Shown: positions 51,665 through 58,982 of the stretch, one piece after another
Layout: each line of letters starts with the position of its first letter
How positions within the stretch are numbered: position 1 is the stretch's first letter
Assembly: GCA_037143335.1 (NCBI GenBank)
Contig: JBAWZA010000009.1
Coordinates: 1 to 64,000, forward strand
Direction of reading: 5' to 3'
Source: PALSA-1296 sp037143335
Lineage (GTDB): Bacteria; Bacteroidota; Ignavibacteria; Palsa-1295
DNA length: 64,000 nucleotides
Translations under genes and position numbers: made by a program
Notes under the pieces: model-generated
What the model was told of the DNA's origin: nothing
Seen by the model: only the letters and a program-made list of their open reading frames with translations
Databases searched by the model: none

Positions 51665-53254
51665 TTAAAATTTGTACTGCATACGGAATGTGAAGCGGTT
51701 GTCATGCGCATCCTTCACAGTCTGTACATTTGTTGCAACAGCAGGATCAACTCTTGTGAAATCTTCTGTTGTCGGCATGTCAAAATCGAACATCAAGCGC
51801 ATCGTACCAGAGATGAAGACGTTCAAGTCAACCGAGATCGTATTCTGAGCAAGGTCACCGCCGAAGCCTGTGCTTGCTGATACACCACGTAGTTTTGTAA
51901 CTGCTGCGCCATTAAGAACAGCGAAATCAGTACCCTTTACTTCTGTGTTTGGATCATACGTCTCATAGCGAGCTGCAATCTGCAACATATCCGAAAGATT
52001 CTGAACCAGCATCACGTACATACCAGATGTTTTCTTGTAAATTGTCGAAGCAAGTGGATCACCAAGAGCTGCGAAGTCTGCTGAGTTAAATAATGCAGCA
52101 GAACCATAGAAAGGTGTTTGACCAGAATACATTTCAAACTTTACGATCGAACCACCGAAGGGAAGAACTGATAAGTAGAACTGAGCATCAACACCAATAA
52201 TCGAACGGTTTGACTGCATGAACACATGGTTCTGGTTCGAGAATGAATGCCCAGCATTTGTTCCAGTATTAGCTAGTACAAGCGCGCCATTCGTGCCGGT
52301 GTATTTACCGATAACATTTGAAGGCTCGGTGATACCGCCCATTGAGATAGATGCACCAACATCAAAGCTGAACTCATCGCTCAAGAGGAATGGCAAACGT
52401 AGGTGACCGATCAACTCTTTTGCTGGCTGACCGATAGGTGTACCAGTTGTACCGCCTGGCAATCCACCTTGAGTTGAAAGTATTAAAGCAGATTCTTTTC
52501 CGACTGCGCTATTAGCTTTGACTTGGAACAATGAGTCAGCTCCTTTTGGAGTAGCGAAAGGTACGGCGGCGAATCCAATTGGGTTTGCTGTAAATCCCAT
52601 CTTGTTGTTTGCACCAGGTACTGCACCTGAAGGGCCTGTTCCGAAATTATCTGTTCCGTTGAACAAACCGATTTCGAGAAGCGGCTTGATCGAACCGAAA
52701 GTTGGTGTAAAGTTCAACTGAATACCAAGGTCGCGTTCGCCATTGAAAAATCTATTCTCATAAAGTGAACGCTCTGTTACTTCGCGTGCGCTTGATGAGT
52801 ATGCGATTTCGTAACCGAATGGGCGGTTCATCGAACCCATGCTGATGCCCAACAAATTTGTACCTGCATCCTTGAGAGCATTCCAAGTTGCATATACTTC
52901 CTTGATGACTACACCATTCTCAGTGATGTCTGGGTAGATAACTGCGCTGATGTCGCCAGAAGTATGCGTGAATTTTACGCGACCACGGCGGATCTGGAAA
53001 TAGTTTTTGCTATTGACTTGGTTCGCCTGAGAATCAGCGTCGTTCCAAAGCCATTGTGGCTGAACGTATCCGGTGATCTTCATCTTCGCCATACCGGCAA
53101 CGGTGCTCTCAAGCGTTGAAACGCGTTCACCAAGGCCATCAACTGTGCCTTTCAGAGTGGCTTCATCTTGAGCAAAAACGGAAAGTGGGTTAAAACAAAC
53201 AACAACAATAAGGACTGCGAGCAGTCTGAGAGAAATGCGGGTCATTTGGGTCAT
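51665..53254 (-). CDS. Phosphate-selective porin (OprO/OprP family)
   Basis: The 529-residue outer membrane protein has a signal peptide ('MTRISLRLLAVLIVVVCFNP', then 'SVFAQ'; ATG 53254 or 53245). A short coiled coil ('TVDGLGERVSTLESTVAGMAK') precedes the OprO/P barrel: 'KITGYVQPQWLWNDADSQ', 'FQIRRGRVKFTHTSGDISAV' and 'GSMNRPFGYEIAYSSSAREV'. The C-terminal residue is aromatic ('FRMQYKF'). Such porins form anion-selective channels for phosphate. It is the first gene of the pst cluster and has a Pho-box-like repeat array before its promoter. Confidence 0.9.
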   Translation of the reverse strand: MTQMTRISLRLLAVLIVVVCFNPLSVFAQDEATLKGTVDGLGERVSTLESTVAGMAKMKITGYVQPQWLWNDADSQANQVNSKNYFQIRRGRVKFTHTSGDISAVIYPDITENGVVIKEVYATWNALKDAGTNLLGISMGSMNRPFGYEIAYSSSAREVTERSLYENRFFNGERDLGIQLNFTPTFGSIKPLLEIGLFNGTDNFGTGPSGAVPGANNKMGFTANPIGFAAVPFATPKGADSLFQVKANSAVGKESALILSTQGGLPGGTTGTPIGQPAKELIGHLRLPFLLSDEFSFDVGASISMGGITEPSNVIGKYTGTNGALVLANTGTNAGHSFSNQNHVFMQSNRSIIGVDAQFYLSVLPFGGSIVKFEMYSGQTPFYGSAALFNSADFAALGDPLASTIYKKTSGMYVMLVQNLSDMLQIAARYETYDPNTEVKGTDFAVLNGAAVTKLRGVSASTGFGGDLAQNTISVDLNVFISGTMRLMFDFDMPTTEDFTRVDPAVATNVQTVKDAHDNRFTFRMQYKF

Positions 53255-53291
53255 ATAGAGTAGTTAAGTATTTGTCGTGAATAATCACTGG

Positions 53292-53349
53292 CAAAAATAC
53301 AAACCCAATGTTACCAAATTATTACTGAATTGTTAAGAAATTGTTAAGA
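53292..53349 (-). promoter_or_regulatory. Pho-box-like array of four 11-bp repeats with a TATTTTTG -7 element
   Basis: Two perfect 11-bp direct repeats AATTGTTAAGA lie at 53328-53338 and 53339-53349 (plus-strand reading). Two further degenerate units (7 of 11 matching) occupy 53317-53327 and 53306-53316 in the same 11-bp register. Six bases downstream, in the gene direction, is TATTTTTG (53299-53292). Tandem 11-bp-spaced repeats replacing the -33 region are the architecture of PhoB-activated promoters. The first gene controlled is the phosphate porin, followed by pstS. Confidence 0.65.
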
Positions 53350-53390
53350 AATTCCCACATTTCAACACGAACTGGCGTTTTTAGCCTATT

Positions 53391-53810
53391 TTAGAGGATA
53401 TGAATCGGAAGTACTGCCTTTTCATCCGAGATTATGCTCATCTCAAGAATATCGTGTGCCATGATAGTGACCTTTGTATGATTTAAGAGTTCGTAACCAG
53501 TCCACGTTTGCGAGGAGCCTATAAATGCTTCTTCACCAGAGACGACGAGGGTTTGTATATAGAATTTATATATTTCGCCGTAAACAGTCTTCACTTGGAT
53601 TTTCGTCTTCGGAGTAACTGATAACCGGAACATCCTTCCCATCCCATCGGCGACAGGGATTGAGGTAATGGTATTGCCGCTATACGTCCACTTAAGTGAA
53701 TCGGCATACTTATGTAATTCTGATTCGGTTGGAAGTCTATACGTATAGAGTGTCTGGCAGCCAATGATAGCTACGAGAACAACTAAAGCAAAAACTGCGG
53801 ATAACCTCAT
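53391..53810 (-). CDS. Lipoprotein of unknown function
   Basis: The 139-residue protein begins with a lipoprotein signal ('MRLSAVFALVVLVAIIGC'), which supports ATG 53810. A longer reading would start inside a repeat element (residues 'MDSRLRGND'), which is a known artefact. The mature region is beta-rich ('WTYSGNTITSIPVADG', 'VKTVYGEIYKFYIQTLVVSG') and has no recognised domain. It lies just downstream of the REPIN-like repeat on the minus strand. Confidence 0.65.
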   Translation of the reverse strand: MRLSAVFALVVLVAIIGCQTLYTYRLPTESELHKYADSLKWTYSGNTITSIPVADGMGRMFRLSVTPKTKIQVKTVYGEIYKFYIQTLVVSGEEAFIGSSQTWTGYELLNHTKVTIMAHDILEMSIISDEKAVLPIHIL

Positions 53811-53828
53811 AATGATATTTAGAAACTT

Positions 53829-53903
53829 GTCATTCCCGCGGAGGCGGGAATCCACGGCTTAGTTTTTGCTCCGTAGATGGATTCCCGCCTTCGCGGGAAT
53901 GAC
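53829..53903. repeat. REPIN-like inverted pair of palindromic repeats
   Basis: Two 26-base units, 53829-53854 and 53878-53903, face each other with 25 of 26 positions complementary. Each unit itself holds an ATTCCCGC...GCGGGAAT hairpin. The 23-base spacer makes a 75-base element. Such REP doublets are non-autonomous elements moved by RAYT transposases. No RAYT gene is in the window. Confidence 0.8.
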
Positions 53904-53912
53904 AGACGTAAA

Positions 53913-54224
53913 TTACTTTCTCGGAGAAATCTTCCCTGTTTCTTCGAAGATTACTTGGAAACCAGAAATTTGTTTCGGAATTATTTTTTTGATCTCCGCC
54001 TGATGACCATTCATCATAATAATAATACAAGGCTTGCCTTCGTGTCGTCCCTCGCCAGTGCCAACGACACCTGGATGCTTCATCCATGCAGGAGTATTCT
54101 TTTCTAAGACTTCAGTGATGCTCATCCTCTTTTTCGCTATGCGTAAACTATCGGTCGAGGCAATGCTCTTAACACTTGTCAGGCAAAGAAATACGAATAC
54201 AAACGCTACAAAAAAATACTTCAT
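53913..54224 (-). CDS. Small secreted protein resembling the N-terminal domain of the adjacent protease
   Basis: The 103-residue protein has a signal peptide ('MKYFFVAFVFVFLCLTSVKS'). The mature part contains 'GVVGTGEGRHEGKPCIIIM', which lines up with 'GVNGTGTGLTTDGKPAILI' (about residues 78-96) of the trypsin-like lipoprotein encoded just upstream. The two share G-V-x-G-T-G-x-G-x3-G-K-P-x-I and the flanking strand. It may be a free-standing version of that domain, perhaps an inhibitor or pro-region. A terminator hairpin separates the two genes. Confidence 0.6.
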   Translation of the reverse strand: MKYFFVAFVFVFLCLTSVKSIASTDSLRIAKKRMSITEVLEKNTPAWMKHPGVVGTGEGRHEGKPCIIIMMNGHQAEIKKIIPKQISGFQVIFEETGKISPRK

Positions 54225-54237
54225 ATTCCTAAATCAA

Positions 54238-54264
54238 AAGGGCGACGTAAAACTCGTCGCCCTT
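54238..54264 (-). terminator. Terminator after the trypsin-like protease gene
   Basis: A 10-bp perfect stem (AAGGGCGACG / CGTCGCCCTT) with a seven-base loop lies 20 bases after the protease stop codon and is followed on the minus strand by TTTTGATTT. It separates the protease gene from the small secreted protein gene. Confidence 0.75.
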
Positions 54265-54284
54265 GTAATAAATATCTCTACAGA

Positions 54285-55337
54285 TTACGGAGTGCCGAGC
54301 GCTGTGCCGGCTACCACATCAACATTCAATGCATTAAGCACAAGTCCGATAGGATTTGCGATTGTTGCATTCGAACTTCCTGCAAAAAGCAAACCTGTTG
54401 GGTTGCCATTCGCATCGCAGATTAGCGAACCAGAATCTCCAGCCGCACTAAATGTTGTCGAAGAAATGTAGAATTGTTTTACAAAATTTGCAACTAGCCC
54501 GTTGCCGTAACTCACACTTGTTGAAACGTTTACACCAGCGATTGTTCCGGTCGTATAAGCTGTCGTACGACCTCTTTTCTTCACTGACATTCCAACTGCA
54601 GGAGCCACTTGAGTTGCCGTTGGCGAGAAATTTGCATTTGTCGAATTCCCAACTGCACCATTTTGTGGTTCAGCGATTGCACAATCTACAGTGTTCGAAT
54701 TGCCACGCTTGAATTGAATTGGCACATAAGCCGAGAGACGTGCGATCTGCCCAGTCTGAGTACATTGTGGAACAGCGTCGTAACGACCGGGTTGGTCAAT
54801 GCGCTCGCCGATATTAGCAGCATTCTCACGCGCAAAGACGTGATTATTGCTAAGGAAATATTTTGATTTATGATTCGGACGTTCTGTTACGATACATCCG
54901 ATAGTACCAGAGGCACATTCCTTATCATTACCAGTGCTTACTCCGCTCGCAACTTCAGCGAATGCTTTGAATTCGCCAACTATCGTGATTGATGTTGGTA
55001 CGCCTTCGATTGAAGTTGGAATTCCTGTCACGCCTTCACGAGTTGTGAAAATAAGAATTGCTGGCTTACCATCGGTGGTGAGTCCAGTACCTGTGCCGTT
55101 GACACCATCAATAGCCATTAGCTCGTCGTTATGACGATCTTGAATAGCAATTGTTGGCTCGAGGTCAACACCGTTGAGTGCGATTGGATTAACCGCAGCT
55201 GGATCAATTGACTGATGAGTTGTTGATGGATTCATTGTGCCGGTAGTGTTCTGACAACCGGTGTTGATGCCCGTCATGACGAGCAATGCAAATGCGAATG
55301 GCAAAAACCACTTCGCTCTAATGTTATGTGATTTCAT
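54285..55337 (-). CDS. Trypsin-like serine protease lipoprotein
   Basis: The 350-residue protein has a lipoprotein signal ('MKSHNIRAKWFLPFAFALLV', lipobox ending Cys28), so ATG 55337 is used. An N-terminal domain (~60-130) with the GTGTG motif precedes a chymotrypsin-fold domain. The catalytic triad is visible as His166 ('FLSNNHVFAR'), Asp218 ('SNTVDCAIAEP') and Ser302 ('FSAAGDSGSLICD'). The type resembles NAL1-like proteases. Substrates are unknown. The protein should face the periplasm or outside. A terminator follows. Confidence 0.83.
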   Translation of the reverse strand: MKSHNIRAKWFLPFAFALLVMTGINTGCQNTTGTMNPSTTHQSIDPAAVNPIALNGVDLEPTIAIQDRHNDELMAIDGVNGTGTGLTTDGKPAILIFTTREGVTGIPTSIEGVPTSITIVGEFKAFAEVASGVSTGNDKECASGTIGCIVTERPNHKSKYFLSNNHVFARENAANIGERIDQPGRYDAVPQCTQTGQIARLSAYVPIQFKRGNSNTVDCAIAEPQNGAVGNSTNANFSPTATQVAPAVGMSVKKRGRTTAYTTGTIAGVNVSTSVSYGNGLVANFVKQFYISSTTFSAAGDSGSLICDANGNPTGLLFAGSSNATIANPIGLVLNALNVDVVAGTALGTP

Positions 55338-55440
55338 TGGTTTATCCTTGTTATGATAATTGATATGAACTACTTCGATAAGTTGGTCAGTGGGGAAGCA
55401 AATACAATCCAAAACCCCGTAAAAGTGTTCCATCCATATA

Positions 55441-55486
55441 ATCCGCGAAAATCCGTCCCATCCGTGTCATCCGCGTGCTATTCCCC
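55441..55486. repeat. Dispersed intergenic repeat, copy 2 (ATCCG-type)
   Basis: This is the second copy of the 46-base ATCCG repeat at 34778-34823, with 40 of 46 identical positions. It lies 53 bases upstream of the E1 start. Confidence 0.75.
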
Positions 55487-55539
55487 CAACGGACTTTTCC
55501 CGAATGAAATGTGTTTTCAGACCCTCAATAAAAAAATTG

Positions 55540-57570
55540 ATGGCAAAGAAGAAAACATCACAGCTAAGTTGGACAAACGTTGCCCGCACGATTCTTACCT
55601 CGCGGGCTATCGATAAGATTGAGGAGACAGAACTTGTCCCAGGCGGGCTTGTTACGTATCAATTCTCGGCTCGTGGCCATGATATGATTCAGGCAATTCT
55701 TTCGGATTGCATCTCCCATCCGCATGATGGAGCAACCGTCTACTATAGATCTCGACCTTTTGTAATAGGTCAGGGACTGACAGCTGAGGAATCAATGGCG
55801 GCATCAATGGCGCGGAGTGGCGGAGTCCATGGAGGACGTGATATTGGTGTTGTGCATTTTCTCAGGTCGCGTGGCAAGGCAACGGTTCTTCCGGCTTCTG
55901 GCGATGTTGGAGCGCAGTACTCCCCTGCTATCGGTTGGGCACAAGCTGTGCAGTATCATTATAATGTATTAAAGGAAAATTCCTATCAAGGGGCAATCGC
56001 CGTTGCACTTGGTGGTGATGGCTCTGTTGCAGCGAATGGGTTTTGGGCGGCACTCAATGCAGCGACTACACAGAAACTTCCACTACTTTTTTTCATCGAA
56101 GATAATGGTTATGGAATTTCAGTAACAGGAGATTTTCAAACCCCCGGCGCAAACATCGCAAAGAATCTTGCGTCGTTCGGTAATCTAAAAATTTGGGATT
56201 GCGACGGCACCGATCCCGAAGTCGCTTCACAAAATATTTCTGAAGCAGTTGACTATACCAGAACTTGGAATGGTCCCGCTTTGATTCGCATGACCATCCC
56301 TCGTCTTGAAGGGCATTCATTCGTTGATACGCAGAGTTACAAGTCACCAGAATTATTAAAGCAAGAAAAAGAAAACGATCCGCTTCCGAAGTTAGAAAAG
56401 TATCTCATCGCAAATAAAATCGTTACGAAACAAGAATGGGATGCTCTTGCTTCAGAAGTCGAAACTGATGTCATCGCCGCTCGTGACCGAGCGAAGGATT
56501 CTCCACAACCCGATACAGCTACGGTCCTTGACCACGTCTTCTCTGCAATGCCTACCCCGATCAACTCATCTATCGAAGAAGGCATCCGAATGAATATGCA
56601 AGATGCCGTTCGCAAAACATTAGAAGTGGAACTTGCAAAAAATCCGAAGCTACTCATCTTCGGAGAAGATGTCGGGGCAAAAGGCGGAGTGCATGGCGCA
56701 ACCGTTGACCTTCAAGTAAAATTCGGAAAAGACAGAGTCTTCGATACATCGCTCTCCGAAGAAGGGATCATCGGCAGATCAGTCGGCATGGCATTCGCAG
56801 GACTGATGCCCGTACCCGAAATACAATTCCGAAAATATGCTGACCCCGCTACTGAACAGATCAACGATGCTGGCACAGTTCGCTGGAGAAGTAAATCACA
56901 ATTCGCAGCTCCGATGGTCGTCCGCATCCCAGCGGGATATGCAAAGAAAACTGGTGACCCGTGGCACTCAGTGTCGGGCGAAGCAGTCTTCGCTCATCAG
57001 ATCGGTTGGCGCATTGCATTCCCATCGAATGCTGAAGATGCCGTCGGCTTGCTCCGCACTGCACTTCGCGGTGAAGACCCGACATTTTTCTTCGAGCATC
57101 GCGCATTACTCGATACTCCTCCCGGCAGAAAAAATTACCCCGGCGATGAATTCATGATTCCATTCGGCAAAGCAAGAATGGTTCAAGAAGGAAATGATCT
57201 AACCATCATCACCTGGGGTGCAATGGTCGAGAGAGCCGTGACTGCTGCTGAATTAGTGGGACGGACTCTTAGTCCGTCAGTAGAAATTATCGATCTCCGA
57301 ACAATCGTCCCCTACGACAAAGAAGCTGTGTTAGAATCAGTGATGAAAACCAGCCGCGTCATTGTACTCTGCGAAGATAACTGGACAAGTAATTTCGCTG
57401 CCGAGCTTTGCGCAACCATCACTCAGGAAGCATTTGAATTTCTCGATGCACCAGTCGAACGACTCTCGACTCCCGACGTGCCCATCCCTTACAACGTAGG
57501 CTTGATGAACGCCGTACTCCCCGGACCTGAAGAGATCGCGAAGGCGATTGAGAAGGTGCTCATGTACTGA
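55540..57570 (+). CDS. 2-oxoacid dehydrogenase E1, fused alpha and beta subunits
   Basis: The 676-residue protein joins the alpha and beta subunits of a thiamine-diphosphate E1 (branched-chain 2-oxoacid dehydrogenase-like). The alpha half has the TPP motif 'GGDGSVAANGFWAALNAA' and 'LFFIEDNGYGISV'. The beta half starts near 'MNMQDAVRKTLEVELAKNP' (about residue 350) and contains 'FGEDVGAKGGVHGAT', 'PEIQFRKYADPATEQINDAG' and 'CEDNWTSNFAAEL'. Such fused E1 enzymes are common in FCB bacteria and feed acyl-CoA synthesis. E2 and E3 are not adjacent. ATG 55540 is preferred; an in-frame ATG at 55504 is possible. Confidence 0.88.
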   Translation: MAKKKTSQLSWTNVARTILTSRAIDKIEETELVPGGLVTYQFSARGHDMIQAILSDCISHPHDGATVYYRSRPFVIGQGLTAEESMAASMARSGGVHGGRDIGVVHFLRSRGKATVLPASGDVGAQYSPAIGWAQAVQYHYNVLKENSYQGAIAVALGGDGSVAANGFWAALNAATTQKLPLLFFIEDNGYGISVTGDFQTPGANIAKNLASFGNLKIWDCDGTDPEVASQNISEAVDYTRTWNGPALIRMTIPRLEGHSFVDTQSYKSPELLKQEKENDPLPKLEKYLIANKIVTKQEWDALASEVETDVIAARDRAKDSPQPDTATVLDHVFSAMPTPINSSIEEGIRMNMQDAVRKTLEVELAKNPKLLIFGEDVGAKGGVHGATVDLQVKFGKDRVFDTSLSEEGIIGRSVGMAFAGLMPVPEIQFRKYADPATEQINDAGTVRWRSKSQFAAPMVVRIPAGYAKKTGDPWHSVSGEAVFAHQIGWRIAFPSNAEDAVGLLRTALRGEDPTFFFEHRALLDTPPGRKNYPGDEFMIPFGKARMVQEGNDLTIITWGAMVERAVTAAELVGRTLSPSVEIIDLRTIVPYDKEAVLESVMKTSRVIVLCEDNWTSNFAAELCATITQEAFEFLDAPVERLSTPDVPIPYNVGLMNAVLPGPEEIAKAIEKVLMY

Positions 57571-57651
57571 CAAATTTGCCGGAAGGGTCTGTAACTCCTT
57601 ACGCCATGTGCATATAGCAGTTCGCGCACACATCTTTACCCCTCTTACGCA

Positions 57652-57675
57652 AAGAGTCCGCCGTAGCGGACTCTT
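57652..57675 (+). terminator. Hairpin downstream of the E1 gene
   Basis: A 10-bp perfect stem (AAGAGTCCGC / GCGGACTCTT) with a CGTA loop lies 82 bases after the E1 stop. A pyrimidine-rich but not T-only tail follows, so it is a probable rather than certain terminator. Confidence 0.55.
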
Positions 57676-57846
57676 CTCTCCTAAAAATCTATTTGTAATC
57701 CCATTAATCATGGTTTGCAAATATACGAAATTTTCACGAGTTTGTCAAGGTGCTCGGGACCAAAAAAATAGGTGCCTAACAAAGATTTTTTTTAGAGACT
57801 GCCATCCTCCAATTCGCAATTCCTAATCCTCCGATTGATTTTCTAT

Positions 57847-57918
57847 TTGTCAACCAAAATGGAACTTTTGGTTGACAATATCGTTACTATTCTATAGAAA
57901 TATAGCAACATTGTCAAC
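57847..57918 (+). promoter_or_regulatory. 13-bp perfect inverted repeat, third half-site and sigma70-like promoter
   Basis: TTGTCAACCAAAA (57847-57859) and TTTTGGTTGACAA (57866-57878) are perfect inverted arms around six bases. A further TTGTCAAC occurs at 57911-57918, just ten bases before the ATG. The right arm contains TTGACA (57872-57877), and TATAGA follows 15 bases later (57893-57898), so a housekeeping-type promoter would overlap the operator. This arrangement suggests autorepression by the HTH protein that follows. Confidence 0.6.
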
Positions 57919-57927
57919 TAACCCACA

Positions 57928-58971
57928 ATGCATAACAAATCAGAGAAAATCCAACAATTCATCATTGAAAACGTGGAAAATCATCCCCGCGATATTGCTT
58001 TCCTTGCTGCTACCAAATTCCAGGTCACTAGGCAAGCGATCAATAAGCATGTGAGAAATCTGATCAATAAGAATATCCTGACTGAAACAGGAAGTACAAG
58101 AGCAAAAAGCTACCTGCTCTTTTCCCACATCCTCATAAGTAAAATGTACCCGATAGAGGAAAAACTCGCTGAAGACAGAGTATATGCTCTCGACATATTG
58201 CCAAACCTGAAAATACTGAAGCTATCCAAAAATGTGGAGGGGCGATGTCATTATTGCTTTACTGAGATTTTTAATAACGCAATCGATCATAGCGAAGGCA
58301 CGGTTATTTCACTATTACTTTCCTATGACGAGCGTTACATCAAAATAGTAATTGATGACAACGGGGTCGGAATATTCAAGAAAATAATGCACCGCTTCAA
58401 CCTTGAAGATGAAAGAGTTGCAATTCTTGAATTATCAAAAGGAAAATTAACAACGGCACCAAAGATGCATTCGGGCGAAGGAATCTTTTTTTCATCCCGC
58501 ATAAGTGATCGTTTTATGATTAGTTCACATCACCTTGATTTCCTGGGAGGCGAAAGCTTTGATACCCAATTTGAAAAGATAGACGAAACAGTGGGCACTC
58601 AAGTCTTTATGAAAATCTTGCGCAACTCTGAACGTACGGCAAAGGAAGTTTTCGATACTTTTGCTTCTGAAGATGATGCTGACTACGGTTTTACCGTAAC
58701 GCATATACCCGTAGAGTTAGCGAAAATCGGCGAAGAAAATCTGGTTTCACGTTCGCAAGCAAAAAGACTACTCGCACGACTCGATAAATTTAGGGAAGTA
58801 GCCCTCGATTTTACCGGTGTGAGCGTAATCGGGCAGTCGTTCGCTGATGAAATTTTCAGAGTATTTCGGAATGAGCATCCGAATATTCATATCTGGCATT
58901 TTAACGCCAATGCAGAAGTCACTCAAATGATCAAAAGGGCAGAATTCGCAAGGTCTCAAAGCACGGAATAA
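57928..58971 (+). CDS. HTH - GHKL ATPase - STAS-like (DUF4325) regulator
   Basis: The 347-residue cytoplasmic protein has three parts. Residues 1-70 form a winged HTH ('FQVTRQAINKHVRNLINKNIL'). Residues ~80-235 are a GHKL/HATPase domain, with the N box 'EIFNNAIDHSEG' (Glu113, Asn117, Asp120-His121), the G1 box 'IDDNGVGI' (143-148) and the G2 box 'GEGIFFSS' (183-190). Residues ~255-342 match the DUF4325 STAS-like domain ('SQAKRLLARLDKFREVALDF', 'VIGQSFADEIFRVF'). The N box resembles SpoIIAB/RsbW-type kinases, and STAS is the fold of their antagonists. It likely senses a state and controls transcription. It converges on the RM gene with 11 bases between stops. Confidence 0.8.
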   Translation: MHNKSEKIQQFIIENVENHPRDIAFLAATKFQVTRQAINKHVRNLINKNILTETGSTRAKSYLLFSHILISKMYPIEEKLAEDRVYALDILPNLKILKLSKNVEGRCHYCFTEIFNNAIDHSEGTVISLLLSYDERYIKIVIDDNGVGIFKKIMHRFNLEDERVAILELSKGKLTTAPKMHSGEGIFFSSRISDRFMISSHHLDFLGGESFDTQFEKIDETVGTQVFMKILRNSERTAKEVFDTFASEDDADYGFTVTHIPVELAKIGEENLVSRSQAKRLLARLDKFREVALDFTGVSVIGQSFADEIFRVFRNEHPNIHIWHFNANAEVTQMIKRAEFARSQSTE

Positions 58972-58982
58972 GTTACCATACT

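Larger units (their letters stand above)
57571..57927. other. 357-base intergenic region before the HATPase-DUF4325 gene
   Basis: This gap holds a hairpin at 57652-57675 that can end the E1 transcript, a run of unremarkable AT-rich sequence (57700-57840) in which I see no gene, and the 13-bp inverted repeat plus promoter-like elements at 57847-57918. Confidence 0.7.

Noticed and set aside
53811..53855. Upstream extension of the lipoprotein gene at 53810 starting MDSRLRGND
   Set aside because: The extra residues are encoded by the REPIN-like repeat and appear beside many unrelated genes; the lipoprotein signal starts at 53810.
55353..55616. Plus-strand 87-residue reading upstream of the E1 gene
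   Set aside because: It is made from the dispersed ATCCG repeat and the first E1 codons in another frame.
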